Of a stretch of DNA of 50,935 nucleotides, positions 8,269 through 16,634 are shown in pieces. Made by a program: the position numbers and the translations under genes. The notes under the pieces are model-generated. The model worked only from the letters and a program-made list of their open reading frames with translations. It ran no database searches and had not been told where the DNA came from. Position 1 is the stretch's first letter, and each line of letters opens with the position of its first letter. The stretch covers positions 1-50,935 of the forward strand of contig CAIZLN010000084.1 of assembly GCA_903933815.1 (NCBI GenBank), in the 5' to 3' direction. Origin of the DNA: an uncultured Solirubrobacterales bacterium (GTDB lineage Bacteria > Actinomycetota > Thermoleophilia > Solirubrobacterales > 70-9).

Positions 8269-9690
8269 ATGTCATCTGAGTCTTTCGCCGATCTCGGCGT
8301 GTCCAAACCCGTAGTAGACGCTCTCAACGAGCGTGGATTCACCTCGCCATTTCCGATCCAGCAGCAGGTCATCGCAGACGTCCTCGATGGCCGCGATGTA
8401 CTGGTCCAGTCCCCGACCGGATCCGGCAAGACGCTCGCTTTCGGCGTGCCGCTGGTCGATCTCGTCAAGGCCGAGGACCGGCGTCCCGCTGCGCTGATTC
8501 TCGCCCCCACCCGTGAGCTGGCCTCGCAGATAGTTGACGAGCTCGACTCGATCTGCCGCTCGAGAGCACTCTCGATCGCCGCCGTCTATGGCGGTGTCGG
8601 AATCCAGGCCCAGGCCAAACGAGCCGCTCGCGCCCACATCGTGGTCGCCTGCCCGGGCCGCCTTGAAGACCTGCTCCAGCGCCGTGCCTTCACTCTCGAC
8701 CATGTCCGGCACCTGGTGCTGGACGAAGCGGACCGGATGCTCGACATGGGATTCAAGCCCCCTGTCGACCGCATAGTAAAGAAGCTCAATAACGACCGCC
8801 AGACACTTTTCTTTTCGGCAACCCTTGAGGGTGCCGCCGGCAAGCTGGCCGATGCTTACACGCACGACGCGGTTACCCACGTCAATCGGCCGGCTCCGGA
8901 AAAGCAGGGCAAGGTTGAGCACAGATTCATCCACGTGTCTCACCAGGCAAAGGTCGAAACGCTTCTGAACGAACTCGAGAACAGCGAGCGCGGCCGCACG
9001 CTCGTCTTCGTCCGGACCAAGCACGGTGCTGACCGACTGGTAAAGAAGCTCGGTAAGAGTCCGCAGATCAAGGCCGTTGCCATGCATGGCAACAAGTCCC
9101 AGAATCAACGTCAGCGGGCTCTCTCGGACTTCGAGAAGGGCAAAGTCGACACGCTCGTCGCGACCGATGTCGCGGCCCGTGGAATCGACGTAGCTGACGT
9201 CACCCACGTGATCAACTACGACCTTCCCGAAGATCAGGACACCTTCGTCCACCGGGTCGGACGCACCGGCCGGGCCGGTGCCAGCGGCATCGGGATCAGC
9301 TTCGTGCTGGCAGAGCAGGCCCGCGACATGGGCAAGATCGCCCAGTCTCTCGGACTCAGCCATGAGTACGAGCAGAGTGGCGGTCCGGTCTCGATACACG
9401 CCGAAACCCACGCGCCGAAGCGGTCAGGCAACGGTCGTGGAGGCAAGGGCTACGGTGGCAGTCGCGGTGGCCAGGGCGGCAATCGCGGTGGCCAGAGCGG
9501 CAGCCGCAACGGTCAGGGCCGAAGCGGCAGCAGGGGCAGCGGACCGCGCAGCTCAGGCGGCGGCGGCTCGAGCGAGAACGGATCCGGCAGTTCCGGAAGC
9601 GCCCGCAAAGGCGAAAGCCGCGGCCCCGGCCAGCACCCGAAACAGGGTAAAGGCCAGGGCAACGGGCAGCAACGTCGCGGTCGCCGGTAG
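8269..9690 (+). CDS. DEAD-box ATP-dependent RNA helicase with Gly/Ser/Arg-rich tail
   Basis: All core motifs are visible in the first 370 residues: the Q motif (FTSPFPIQQQ), SPTGSGKT, PTRELASQ, DEAD, SAT, TDVAARGID and HRVGRTGRAG. The ATG has a good ribosome site (AAAGGAAG 7 nt upstream). The last roughly 100 residues are a low-complexity tail of Gly, Ser, Arg, Asn and Gln, typical of RNA-binding tails on RhlE/DeaD-like helicases. The gene sits just upstream of a cold-shock protein gene, and both products are known in other bacteria to remodel RNA structure at low temperature. A shared cold role here is inferred. Long leader and hairpins downstream suggest post-transcriptional control. Confidence 0.93.
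   Translation: MSSESFADLGVSKPVVDALNERGFTSPFPIQQQVIADVLDGRDVLVQSPTGSGKTLAFGVPLVDLVKAEDRRPAALILAPTRELASQIVDELDSICRSRALSIAAVYGGVGIQAQAKRAARAHIVVACPGRLEDLLQRRAFTLDHVRHLVLDEADRMLDMGFKPPVDRIVKKLNNDRQTLFFSATLEGAAGKLADAYTHDAVTHVNRPAPEKQGKVEHRFIHVSHQAKVETLLNELENSERGRTLVFVRTKHGADRLVKKLGKSPQIKAVAMHGNKSQNQRQRALSDFEKGKVDTLVATDVAARGIDVADVTHVINYDLPEDQDTFVHRVGRTGRAGASGIGISFVLAEQARDMGKIAQSLGLSHEYEQSGGPVSIHAETHAPKRSGNGRGGKGYGGSRGGQGGNRGGQSGSRNGQGRSGSRGSGPRSSGGGGSSENGSGSSGSARKGESRGPGQHPKQGKGQGNGQQRRGRR
9430..9690 (+). repeat. RG/SG-rich imperfect repeats encoding the helicase tail
   Basis: Short imperfect repeats of the form GGCAATCGCGGTGGCCAG / GGCAGCCGCAACGGTCAG encode GGNRGGQ-like units. They are coding low-complexity repeats. 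Confidence 0.6.
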
Positions 9691-9699
9691 CCGGAAAAG

Positions 9700-9725
9700 T
9701 CAGGCCTTCACCACAGAAGGCCTGA
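9700..9725 (+). terminator. Perfect 10-bp stem-loop after the helicase gene
   Basis: TCAGGCCTTC and GAAGGCCTGA flank a 6-nt loop, starting 10 nt after the helicase stop codon. There is no T-run after the stem, so it may be a weak terminator, an mRNA 3' end stabiliser or part of the leader of the next gene. Confidence 0.5.
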
Positions 9726-9749
9726 TCCCTGCTACGGTCCCGATATAGG

Positions 9750-9770
9750 GCCGGGTTGATTAGACCCGGC
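9750..9770 (+). promoter_or_regulatory. Hairpin in the cold-shock gene leader
   Basis: GCCGGGT and ACCCGGC pair around a 7-nt loop about 80 nt before the cold-shock start codon. Long structured leaders are typical of cold-shock protein mRNAs in other bacteria. No promoter could be fixed with confidence; TACGGT (9733-9738) is a candidate -10. Confidence 0.4.
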
Positions 9771-9847
9771 AAAGACGTGTGTAGCGCTCGCAGTCGTTGC
9801 TTTACCAGCATCCTCCGCGTTTGCAGCACCATCAAGTGGAGGATTCA

Positions 9848-10051
9848 ATGCCCACTGGCACAGTTAAATGGTTCAGCGATGAAAAGGGCTTCGGTTTCAT
9901 TACGCCCGACGACGGCTCGAAGGACGTCTTCGTCCATCACAGCGCCATCCAGGCCGACGGGTTTCGTACCCTGGCCGAAGGCGCAAAGGTGAACTACGAA
10001 GCAGAAGACGGACCGAAGGGTCCGGCTGCCGCTTCCGTAGAGCCCATCTGA
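9848..10051 (+). CDS. Cold-shock protein (CspA family)
   Basis: This 67-residue protein begins [18 protein letters not shown] and contains [10 protein letters not shown], the RNP1 and RNP2 nucleic-acid-binding motifs of the cold-shock OB fold, at standard family length. The start is fixed by GGAGG 6 nt upstream; an in-frame extension to 9797 lacks family similarity. It should bind single-stranded RNA and DNA and act as an RNA chaperone. It has its own terminator (10081-10109), and it follows an RNA helicase gene that may share its physiological role. Confidence 0.97.
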   Translation: MPTGTVKWFSDEKGFGFITPDDGSKDVFVHHSAIQADGFRTLAEGAKVNYEAEDGPKGPAAASVEPI

Positions 10052-10080
10052 GCCTCAGTTACGCTGAAGCAATGCGAGCG

Positions 10081-10109
10081 CGCCCGCCATTTGGCGGGCG
10101 TTTCGCTTT
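10081..10109 (+). terminator. Strong intrinsic terminator after the cold-shock gene
   Basis: CGCCCGCC and GGCGGGCG form an 8-bp G+C stem with an ATTT loop, followed by TTTCGCTTT. It begins 30 nt after the cold-shock stop codon. Confidence 0.85.
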
Positions 10110-10204
10110 AAAGGTGCAGTCAGGGGCAGCGGCCTCGGGAGATTTATCCTGAAAGTGCGGGGTCGACCGCATCGTCCGCCGCACGAGACTGTTCAATAAG
10201 CACC

Positions 10205-11245
10205 GTGAACACTCCATTCCACCTCCGGGAGAGAGTCTTCGGCGATCTGAGATCCGCCGACCACTCAGCGAGCAATCCCGGAAACAGGGTCCGAGGCCGA
10301 AAGGCGGGATCAGTCGTACCGGCAGTCGAACCGCCCGCTGGACCGAACCCGGTCGCGCTGGACTCTGTGATGTTCGGCGAACCGGAGTTGATGGCCGCAC
10401 ACCTGCTGCCGGGGCCGAAGCCGTGCCTGATCGATTCGGGGCCGGCCAACACGGCAGCGGGCCTCTTCTCGCAACTCGAGGCGATGGGAGTGGGCGAGCT
10501 CGACTCGATTGTCCTAACCCACATCCACTTTGACCACGCGGCCGGGGTGGGTCTTCTGGCCAGGTGGTTCCCGGGCGCCACCATCCATATCCATCGCCGT
10601 GTCGCTGAACACCTGGTCGACCCAGGGCGCCTGATCGCCGGCGTCACCTCGGTCTGGGGTGAAGGAACCGAACGCCTCTTCGGCCTGCCGACACCGGTCG
10701 AAGAGAGCCGGATCGTGGCACTTGACGACGGGGACCGGATCGATCTCGGAGACCGCACGCTCGAGGTGATCGCCACTCCGGGACATACCCGCGCTCACAT
10801 GGCCTTCCTCGACGACCACACGGGAGCACTCTTCTGCGGCGACGCGCTCGGAATCCAGCTCCCTTCCAGCAAGGTGATCCGGCCTTCCACCCCGCCCTCG
10901 GACTTCTCACTTGCCGACACCCTTTCCTCCATCCGGAGACTGGCAGAGCTCGGCGCTGGATCGGTCCACCTGCCTCACTTCGGCCAGTCCTCAACAGGGC
11001 CGGACCAGATTTTTGATCAGGCGACAGATTCTCTGAACCGGTGGCATGAGTCTTTTCTTCGCAACCGCGACACTGCCGACAGCGACCTTGACCTCCAGCG
11101 CAAGTTGAATGCCTGCGTCGAGGCGAGTCTGGAAGCTGTGACTCCGGTTACGCGAAAGGGCTTCGAGGCGGTCAACCCTGTCTGGATGAACATTGCCGGC
11201 ATGACCGCCGAGGCCGAGCGCAAGCTGCGTCTTTCCGCTACCTGA
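10205..11245 (+). CDS. Metallo-beta-lactamase-fold hydrolase
   Basis: The zinc-binding motif THIHFDH lies near residue 100, followed by the later ligands in PGHTRAHMAF, CGDALG and LPHFG, all expected for a two-metal MBL-fold enzyme. The C-terminal 90 residues are helical, as in MBL proteins annotated generally as thioesterase or glyoxalase-II-like hydrolases. Substrate is unknown. The start is uncertain: GTG 10205 has no ribosome site, the first 35 residues look weakly coding, and GTG 10367 or ATG 10370 would give a protein beginning just before the fold (MFGEPELMAAHLL). It converges with the next gene. Confidence 0.87.
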   Translation: MNTPFHLRERVFGDLRSADHSASNPGNRVRGRKAGSVVPAVEPPAGPNPVALDSVMFGEPELMAAHLLPGPKPCLIDSGPANTAAGLFSQLEAMGVGELDSIVLTHIHFDHAAGVGLLARWFPGATIHIHRRVAEHLVDPGRLIAGVTSVWGEGTERLFGLPTPVEESRIVALDDGDRIDLGDRTLEVIATPGHTRAHMAFLDDHTGALFCGDALGIQLPSSKVIRPSTPPSDFSLADTLSSIRRLAELGAGSVHLPHFGQSSTGPDQIFDQATDSLNRWHESFLRNRDTADSDLDLQRKLNACVEASLEAVTPVTRKGFEAVNPVWMNIAGMTAEAERKLRLSAT

Positions 11246-11247
11246 AA

Positions 11248-11262
11248 GGCCGGTTAACGGCC
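11248..11262. terminator. Small hairpin between convergent genes
   Basis: GGCCG and CGGCC pair around GTTAA two bases after the MBL stop codon. The stem is short and lacks a T-run. Confidence 0.25.
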
Positions 11263-11274
11263 AAAGGTCGGCTC

Positions 11275-11913
11275 TCAGCGGGCTGCGGACTCAAGCGCGC
11301 TCACCTGCCACGCTGCCCTCGGATCGACCGAGGCGGTGAATACCGCTTCGATCGACTCATCCCCCAGCAGGGCTTCCAGCCCTCCGTGGATTGCGCCAAG
11401 CGATGCCTCACGGGCGTCCACGGCCCGATCTACGCGAAAGACCACCCACGGAAAGCGGTTACGCATGAAGGCGAACGGTGCAACATGATCCGGACGGCCG
11501 GGCCGACAAACGGCGACTTCTGAACTCATCGTGATTCCGGCAAATGGTGGCCCCAGAATTGGCCTGAGCGACAGCGAGATCGGTACATCCGCCGCCGGGT
11601 CAAAATTCCGGAGTGCCAGCGAATACCGGGTCATGATTGCCCTGAGGGTTCCTTCAGGGTCGGGAATCCCGTCTGCTTCAACCTCCGAGGCCCGAGTCGA
11701 GGCCGGGCCAGCAATGGCTGCCAGTCTTTGTCCGCACTGCCTGCATCCGTAGTAGGTCGCGGAATCAAGATGCCAGCCCTCGGAGAGGTACCGTGGCCGA
11801 CGAAGGGCGGGCTCACCGCCGGATCCGCAACTCCGGCACGGAAGCTGTTCGCGAGCGGCCCTGCGGGCCCGCTTGACCGCCTTTGCGTGGTCGTTGGAGT
11901 GGCATGGGTTCAC
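11275..11913 (-). CDS. Unknown protein with N-terminal zinc ribbon
   Basis: I do not recognise the family. Two CxxC pairs (CRSCG near residue 26 and CRQCGQ near residue 56) form a probable zinc ribbon after a basic N-terminus. The rest (to residue 212) looks like a mixed alpha/beta domain without signature motifs. The ATG is well supported by GGAGGT 7 nt upstream, so it is translated from a leadered mRNA. No membrane segment is visible. Confidence 0.65.
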   Translation of the reverse strand: MNPCHSNDHAKAVKRARRAAREQLPCRSCGSGGEPALRRPRYLSEGWHLDSATYYGCRQCGQRLAAIAGPASTRASEVEADGIPDPEGTLRAIMTRYSLALRNFDPAADVPISLSLRPILGPPFAGITMSSEVAVCRPGRPDHVAPFAFMRNRFPWVVFRVDRAVDAREASLGAIHGGLEALLGDESIEAVFTASVDPRAAWQVSALESAAR

Positions 11914-12005
11914 CTCCGTTGAGTCGGAGAGACGACCGCGTTCTGACGCCGCAGCAGGCCGCTAGTACCTACCTTCCCGGCAGCACAGGGCCCGGAGGCG
12001 ATGCT

Positions 12006-13313
12006 TCAGTCAAGCAATGGGGATTCAACCTCATCGGCAACGAAGCGCGGACGAGCCAGTTCAAGAGGGTGCTGTCCACCCGGGATCGCCACCAGAAGCT
12101 GGTGAATCGAAACATCACCACGTTCGAACGCAAGCGCACTGGCCGTCATGTACAGGCGCCAGACCCGCTCCCGCTCGACCCCGACCTCGGCGACAGCGGC
12201 ATCCCTGTTCTCCGCGAGGTTCGCCACCCAGTGCCGAAGGGTCAGCGCATAGTGCTCCCGCATCGATTCCAGGTCACGGATCTCCTGGCCAGCCTTCTCG
12301 GCCGCTGCGATCACGGTCGCGACTTTGTGAAGTTCGCCATCGGGGAAGACGTACCGCTGGATGAAGGTGTTCGGTGATTCATCCTCCTCATGGACGCGGC
12401 AGATGCCGTGGTGAAGCGCAAGTCCGCCCGGAGTACCCAGGTCGGTGACCGTCTTCATGTAAAGCTCGAGCTGGCTGGAGCCAACGTGTTCGAACATGCC
12501 CACCGAGACGATCTTGTCGTACGGGCCGTCAGCAACTTCCCGATAGTCCTGAATCCGGACCTCGCACTGGTCAGACAGGCCAGCTTCCACGACACGTCTG
12601 CGGGCAAACGCGGCCTGCTCCTCGGAGAGGGTCACCCCGACCACTCTGACACCGTAGTTCGCGGCTGCGTGAATCATCAGCGAACCCCAGCCACAGCCGA
12701 TGTCGAGCATGCGGTCGCCGGGCTGGAGACGGAGCTTGCGGCAGATCACGTCGAGCTTGCGAATCTGAGCATCCTCAAGCGAGTCACCCGGCGCGTCGAA
12801 GTACGCACAGGAGTAGACCATTGTCGGACCCAGAATCATCCGGTAGAAGTCATTGGAGACGTCGTAATGGTGCTGGATGGCCTCACGGTCTCGTCGCAGC
12901 GAATGAAGGCGGCCACCTACCCTGGCTTCAACCGAAGGGGGCTCGGGAGGGGGGATCCGGATCGCCCCGAGCCGTGCCGCTATACGGAGTGCCTCCAGCT
13001 TTTCGCGGACGGTGAAGTCAAATCCGTAGAGCTTCGCGCCCGCCGCCATCACCCGGTACAGATCACCCTCGAGATCGATGTCGCCCGAGACCCACCCCCG
13101 GCCGATACCGAGCTGATCCGGGCGCATTACGGCATAAGTCAGGCCGCGCCGGTTCCCGATCACGATCGTGTCGGAAGCCGATCCGCGCTCCCCCGGCCCC
13201 AGCTCGCTGCCGTCCCAGAAGCGGACGGCTGCCGGCAGCGGTCCACTGATCCGTGGCTCCACAGCTTCGACAAGAGGTGCAAAACGGTCTGCGATACCAC
13301 CTGTGCTGTACAT
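12006..13313 (-). CDS. Cyclopropane-fatty-acyl-phospholipid synthase family methyltransferase
   Basis: The 435-residue protein has the family landmarks: YDVSNDFYRMILGPTMVYSCAYF, then the SAM-binding LDIGCGWGSLMIHAA and VVGVTLSEEQ, and the C-terminal HGICR and FPDGELHKV regions. Such enzymes add a methylene or methyl group from S-adenosylmethionine to double bonds in membrane lipids. An N-terminal region of about 110 residues before the methyltransferase core matches the lipid-binding part of the family. The ATG lies 6 nt after TAGGCT, with TTGCAA 17 nt upstream of that, so it has its own promoter and likely no leader. Confidence 0.92.
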   Translation of the reverse strand: MYSTGGIADRFAPLVEAVEPRISGPLPAAVRFWDGSELGPGERGSASDTIVIGNRRGLTYAVMRPDQLGIGRGWVSGDIDLEGDLYRVMAAGAKLYGFDFTVREKLEALRIAARLGAIRIPPPEPPSVEARVGGRLHSLRRDREAIQHHYDVSNDFYRMILGPTMVYSCAYFDAPGDSLEDAQIRKLDVICRKLRLQPGDRMLDIGCGWGSLMIHAAANYGVRVVGVTLSEEQAAFARRRVVEAGLSDQCEVRIQDYREVADGPYDKIVSVGMFEHVGSSQLELYMKTVTDLGTPGGLALHHGICRVHEEDESPNTFIQRYVFPDGELHKVATVIAAAEKAGQEIRDLESMREHYALTLRHWVANLAENRDAAVAEVGVERERVWRLYMTASALAFERGDVSIHQLLVAIPGGQHPLELARPRFVADEVESPLLD

Positions 13314-13319
13314 CTACCC

Positions 13320-13348
13320 AGCCTAGGGCCGACAGGCAAGTGTTGCAA
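13320..13348 (-). promoter_or_regulatory. Leaderless promoter of the CFA synthase gene
   Basis: On the minus strand TTGCAA, 17 nt, TAGGCT and then 6 nt lead to the ATG. It is the clearest -35/-10 pair among the leaderless promoters in this window. Confidence 0.6.
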
Positions 13349-13365
13349 GTCCCGGGGTCCGGCTG

Positions 13366-13830
13366 TCAGTCTCCGTAGACCTCGCGCTTGATCAAGGTCA
13401 CCGACTCGATCACGGAATCGAGGAAGGGCTCGATCTCGCCAACCAGCCTTCCGTATTCCTCTTCTCCGACAGGAGTGATCGAATAGAAGCGACGGGTGCG
13501 TTTGTCCGGATGCTCCCACTCACCTTCGATCATCCTGCGGCTCTCAAGGTCACGCAGGAGCGGGTACATGGTGTTCGGATTGACCGACACGACGCCCTGG
13601 GTCATGCTCTCGATCGCATCGATCAGGTAGTTGCCGTAGCAGGGCTTTTCCCGAATCAGGTGGAGAACCAGCAGCGGGAACAGATCGCGGCGGCGCATCT
13701 CTCCACCGAAAACGTCGGAGGCCCGGCCGCTGGCTTTTTTTCTTCCGGTCCCTGGGGTCCCGCTCTGCCCGGCGACTTCGGCAGCTTCGGCCACAGCAGC
13801 CTGAAGGGGCTTTGATCCCGTCTCGGACAT
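13366..13830 (-). CDS. PadR-family transcriptional regulator
   Basis: A winged-helix domain of PadR type spans about residues 45-150: LFPLLVLHLIREKPCYGNYLID, then NPNTMYPLLRDLESRRMI and RRFYSITPVGEEEYGRL. The N-terminal 45 residues are Ala/Gly-rich and probably flexible. ATG 13830 is preferred over GTG 13836 because a TAGACT box ends 8 nt before it. PadR repressors often control adjacent membrane or stress genes; the neighbours are CFA synthase in the same direction and the divergent RecD2 helicase, but a target cannot be assigned. Confidence 0.88.
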   Translation of the reverse strand: MSETGSKPLQAAVAEAAEVAGQSGTPGTGRKKASGRASDVFGGEMRRRDLFPLLVLHLIREKPCYGNYLIDAIESMTQGVVSVNPNTMYPLLRDLESRRMIEGEWEHPDKRTRRFYSITPVGEEEYGRLVGEIEPFLDSVIESVTLIKREVYGD

Positions 13831-13838
13831 CGCCACCG

Positions 13839-13844
13839 AGTCTA
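13839..13844 (-). promoter_or_regulatory. -10 box of the PadR gene
   Basis: TAGACT on the minus strand ends 8 nt before ATG 13830, suggesting a near-leaderless mRNA and deciding the start codon. Confidence 0.35.
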
Positions 13845-13886
13845 CGGGGCTGGGGCGCGGTCACGCTCTGGCTCCGGTCCGGCCAT

Positions 13887-13892
13887 TACCCT
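13887..13892 (+). promoter_or_regulatory. -10 box of the RecD2-type helicase gene
   Basis: TACCCT ends 6 nt before ATG 13899, consistent with leaderless transcription divergent from the PadR gene. Confidence 0.4.
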
Positions 13893-13898
13893 CACTCC

Positions 13899-16025
13899 AT
13901 GACGGCAACCCCGGAGCCTCTTTTCACCAACGAAGGCCGCTTCGACGGCGCGGTCGACGTGCTCAGGGAAATTTTTCGCGCCGAGGACGACGGATACGCA
14001 GTACTTGAGGTGAGAGACGGCACCGGTGATGACTTCATAGTCACCGGGACGGTCGCCCACCTGGTGCCCGGTGAGCGGGCGCGGTTGACTGGTGAGTGGC
14101 AGCACCACGACCGGTACGGACCCCAGCTCAAGGCAGATACGGCCCTGCCGCTCGACCCCGAAGACCGGGCAGGACAGGTCGCGTATCTGAGCACCCTTCG
14201 CCATATCGGACCGGTCCGGGCTGAGGCACTCTGCGATCTGTTCGGGGCCGAAGTCATGGAGAAGATCGCAGCTGACCCGACGGGTGTGTTCAGCTCGCTG
14301 CCCAAACTCGGGCGCAAACAGGCCGAAGGCGCGGCCGAGAGCTGGTACGCCACCCGCGCCGTTCGCGATCTGCACGTCGAGCTTGCCCCGCATGGACTCG
14401 CCCACCTGGCTGCCCGCATCCACAACCGGTTCGGTGACCAGGCAATGAAGACGATCCGGGAGGACCCGTACAGCCTGATCGAGATAGAAGGAGTCGGCTT
14501 CGTCCGCGCCGACACGATCGCGATGGCTACGGATGTCCCACCTGAGTCAGACCGCCGGGCGCAGGCAGCCGCTTACTACCTCCTCGGTGAGGCAGACCGC
14601 CGCGGCCACACCCACCTGCCTGTCGAAACGCTCCTGACCGAAATCGCCAAGCTGGTCGGCAATCGGCCGGATCCCGAGGTCATCACCAGGTCACCCGGAC
14701 TGGTTGAGGAGGATGGACGTATCTATCGGCTGGCAACACGTGATCGGGAGATCCGGACTGCCTCCGACCTGCGGGAACGGGCCGAAGCCGAGGCGTCACT
14801 CGACCACGAACCGGATCATCCCGAGGACGAATCGCTCACAGGAGAGCAGTGGCAGGCGGTCAGTGGGGCCTTCGCCGACCGGGTATCGATCGTCACGGGC
14901 GGACCCGGAGTCGGCAAGACCGTCTGCACCAGGTCGATCGTCTCCGAGGCAAAATCCGCAAACCTGAGAATCGCCCTCTGTGCGCCCACCGGAAGGGCGG
15001 CACGACGACTGACCGAGGCCACGGGTCACAAGGCAGAGACTGTTCACCGGCTGCTCGAGTGGCGACCGGGCTCCGAGCCTGCCTTCAAGCCTGGCCACCC
15101 CCTTCCGGTCGACCTGATCGTCGTTGACGAAGCCTCGATGATCAACCTTCACATGGCAGATGTGCTGCTCGGTGGAATCGGCCACGACACCCACATCGTG
15201 CTGGTCGGGGATGCCGACCAGCTGCCGCCGATCGGTGCGGGAAAGCCATTCGCCGACCTGATCGAGTCAGGCATCGTGCCGGTTACCCGGCTGACTCACA
15301 TTTTCCGCCAGGCTGCCCGCTCGATGATCACGACCGCGGCCCACGAAGTAAACCTGGGACAACTGCCCCATCTTGAGCCGGGCGAGGGCCAGGAACGGGA
15401 CTTCTACTTCGTTGAGCGGCAGACACCGGCTCGGTGCCGCGATGCCGTAGTCGAGATGGTCGGCGAACGGGTCAAGGCCGGTCTGGGTCTGGACCCGATC
15501 CGGGATGCCCAGGTACTCGCACCGGTCTACCGGGGGGAGGCAGGCATCGACGAGCTCAACCGCCACCTGCAGGAGCGGCTGAATGGCAAGGGGAGGCCGG
15601 CATTATCGGAGCGGTTCCGGATAGGCGACCGCCTTATTCAGACCCGCAACTCACGCGAACTCGGACTGATGAACGGGACGATCTGTTTTCTGATCGAAGA
15701 CGACCCCGACGACGAAACGGCGGTCCTGGAAACCGATGATGGTGAGACCGTGATCGTGCCCTACGACGAGGCTGGCGACCTGAAGCTTGCGTACGCGATC
15801 TCGGTCCACAAATCGCAGGGCTGCGAGATCCCGGTTGTTGTGTTCGTCTGCAGCCGGTCGAGCTCCGGAATGCTCACCCGTCCGCTGATCTACACCGCCA
15901 TTACCCGGGCGAGGCAGATGTGTGTGGTCGTCGGAGACCGACCGGCTCTGGAAAGCGGGGTCAGACGCGACGAGAGTGGCAGGCGCCACTCGTCCCTGCC
16001 GCTGAGGCTGACTGAAACCCTCTGA
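13899..16025 (+). CDS. recD2: RecD2-type ATP-dependent DNA helicase (SF1)
   Basis: The 708-residue protein has an N-terminal OB-like region and helix-hairpin-helix segment (RHIGPVRAEALCDLFG), as in RecD2 rather than RecD of RecBCD. The motor shows Walker A TGGPGVGKT, VVDEASM, GDADQLPPIGAG, THIFRQ, the SH3-containing region, VHKSQGCE and YTAITRAR. RecD2 proteins are 5'-3' helicases implicated in repair and replication-fork maintenance. The start at 13899 fits both family length and the TACCCT box; an in-frame extension to 13812 would overlap the PadR gene. It ends 18 nt from the convergent ImmA-type gene. Confidence 0.93.
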   Translation: MTATPEPLFTNEGRFDGAVDVLREIFRAEDDGYAVLEVRDGTGDDFIVTGTVAHLVPGERARLTGEWQHHDRYGPQLKADTALPLDPEDRAGQVAYLSTLRHIGPVRAEALCDLFGAEVMEKIAADPTGVFSSLPKLGRKQAEGAAESWYATRAVRDLHVELAPHGLAHLAARIHNRFGDQAMKTIREDPYSLIEIEGVGFVRADTIAMATDVPPESDRRAQAAAYYLLGEADRRGHTHLPVETLLTEIAKLVGNRPDPEVITRSPGLVEEDGRIYRLATRDREIRTASDLRERAEAEASLDHEPDHPEDESLTGEQWQAVSGAFADRVSIVTGGPGVGKTVCTRSIVSEAKSANLRIALCAPTGRAARRLTEATGHKAETVHRLLEWRPGSEPAFKPGHPLPVDLIVVDEASMINLHMADVLLGGIGHDTHIVLVGDADQLPPIGAGKPFADLIESGIVPVTRLTHIFRQAARSMITTAAHEVNLGQLPHLEPGEGQERDFYFVERQTPARCRDAVVEMVGERVKAGLGLDPIRDAQVLAPVYRGEAGIDELNRHLQERLNGKGRPALSERFRIGDRLIQTRNSRELGLMNGTICFLIEDDPDDETAVLETDDGETVIVPYDEAGDLKLAYAISVHKSQGCEIPVVVFVCSRSSSGMLTRPLIYTAITRARQMCVVVGDRPALESGVRRDESGRRHSSLPLRLTETL

Positions 16026-16043
16026 ACGCGATCCCGGGTTGCG

Positions 16044-16622
16044 TCAGGATGATCGCTCGTCGAGAGCTTTCAGCCGGTAGGTCGTCGCCTTCAGAGAGCA
16101 GCCGAAAATTTCCTGAATGACTTCGACATCCCGACCGTGCCTCTCGAGGTGGGGATGAATCAGGTGCTCGGGCATGAGCAGCGCGGCGGCGAAAGCATCA
16201 GCCTCGGATTCGGTGGGTGACCGGGGCGCCGGCACAGGCACTTCGTCTTCAGCGTCAACAATGTCACCCGACCGACAGAATATTCGTGGTGCCTCATCCT
16301 GATGGAGCAGGTAATGACCCACTTCGTGGCCGATCGTGAAACGACGCCTGCCCGGCCATCGTTCGGCTTCTTCGGCATTGACCCATATTTCCCCGAGGTC
16401 AGTGAGCAACAGTCCCGAGAGATGCATCAGGGGCAGGTCCTCATAGCCCGGGGCGGAAGTCATGTCGTCGGCCAGCCGGACTCGCAGTCCGAGAACATTG
16501 TCGACTATCGAATCGACCGGAACCGGCAGAGACTCACCGTCCCATACGAACTCGGGGACTCGCTCAAGGAGGTCGTAGGCCTCCCGTTCCACCGCGTTGA
16601 CATCAATCCGGCCATCTTCCAT
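16044..16622 (-). CDS. ImmA/IrrE-family metallopeptidase
   Basis: The 192-residue protein contains RFTIGHEVGHYLLH (the HExxH zinc site) and ESEADAFAAALLMP (the downstream ligand region), the two hallmarks of ImmA/IrrE peptidases. Known members cut a partner HTH regulator (ImmR in ICEBs1, DdrO in Deinococcus). It is the last gene of a three-gene operon: 12 nt separate it from the HTH-like protein upstream, which is the natural candidate substrate. It has no strong ribosome site, so translation may depend on coupling. The C-terminal 40 residues form a short helical region. Confidence 0.9.
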   Translation of the reverse strand: MEDGRIDVNAVEREAYDLLERVPEFVWDGESLPVPVDSIVDNVLGLRVRLADDMTSAPGYEDLPLMHLSGLLLTDLGEIWVNAEEAERWPGRRRFTIGHEVGHYLLHQDEAPRIFCRSGDIVDAEDEVPVPAPRSPTESEADAFAAALLMPEHLIHPHLERHGRDVEVIQEIFGCSLKATTYRLKALDERSS

Positions 16623-16634
16623 GAGGCCGTGAGC

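Noticed and set aside
8272-9411. A 379-codon minus-strand open frame inside the helicase gene
   Set aside because: It mirrors the DEAD-box gene, whose motifs are complete; high-G+C DNA often leaves the antisense frame open.
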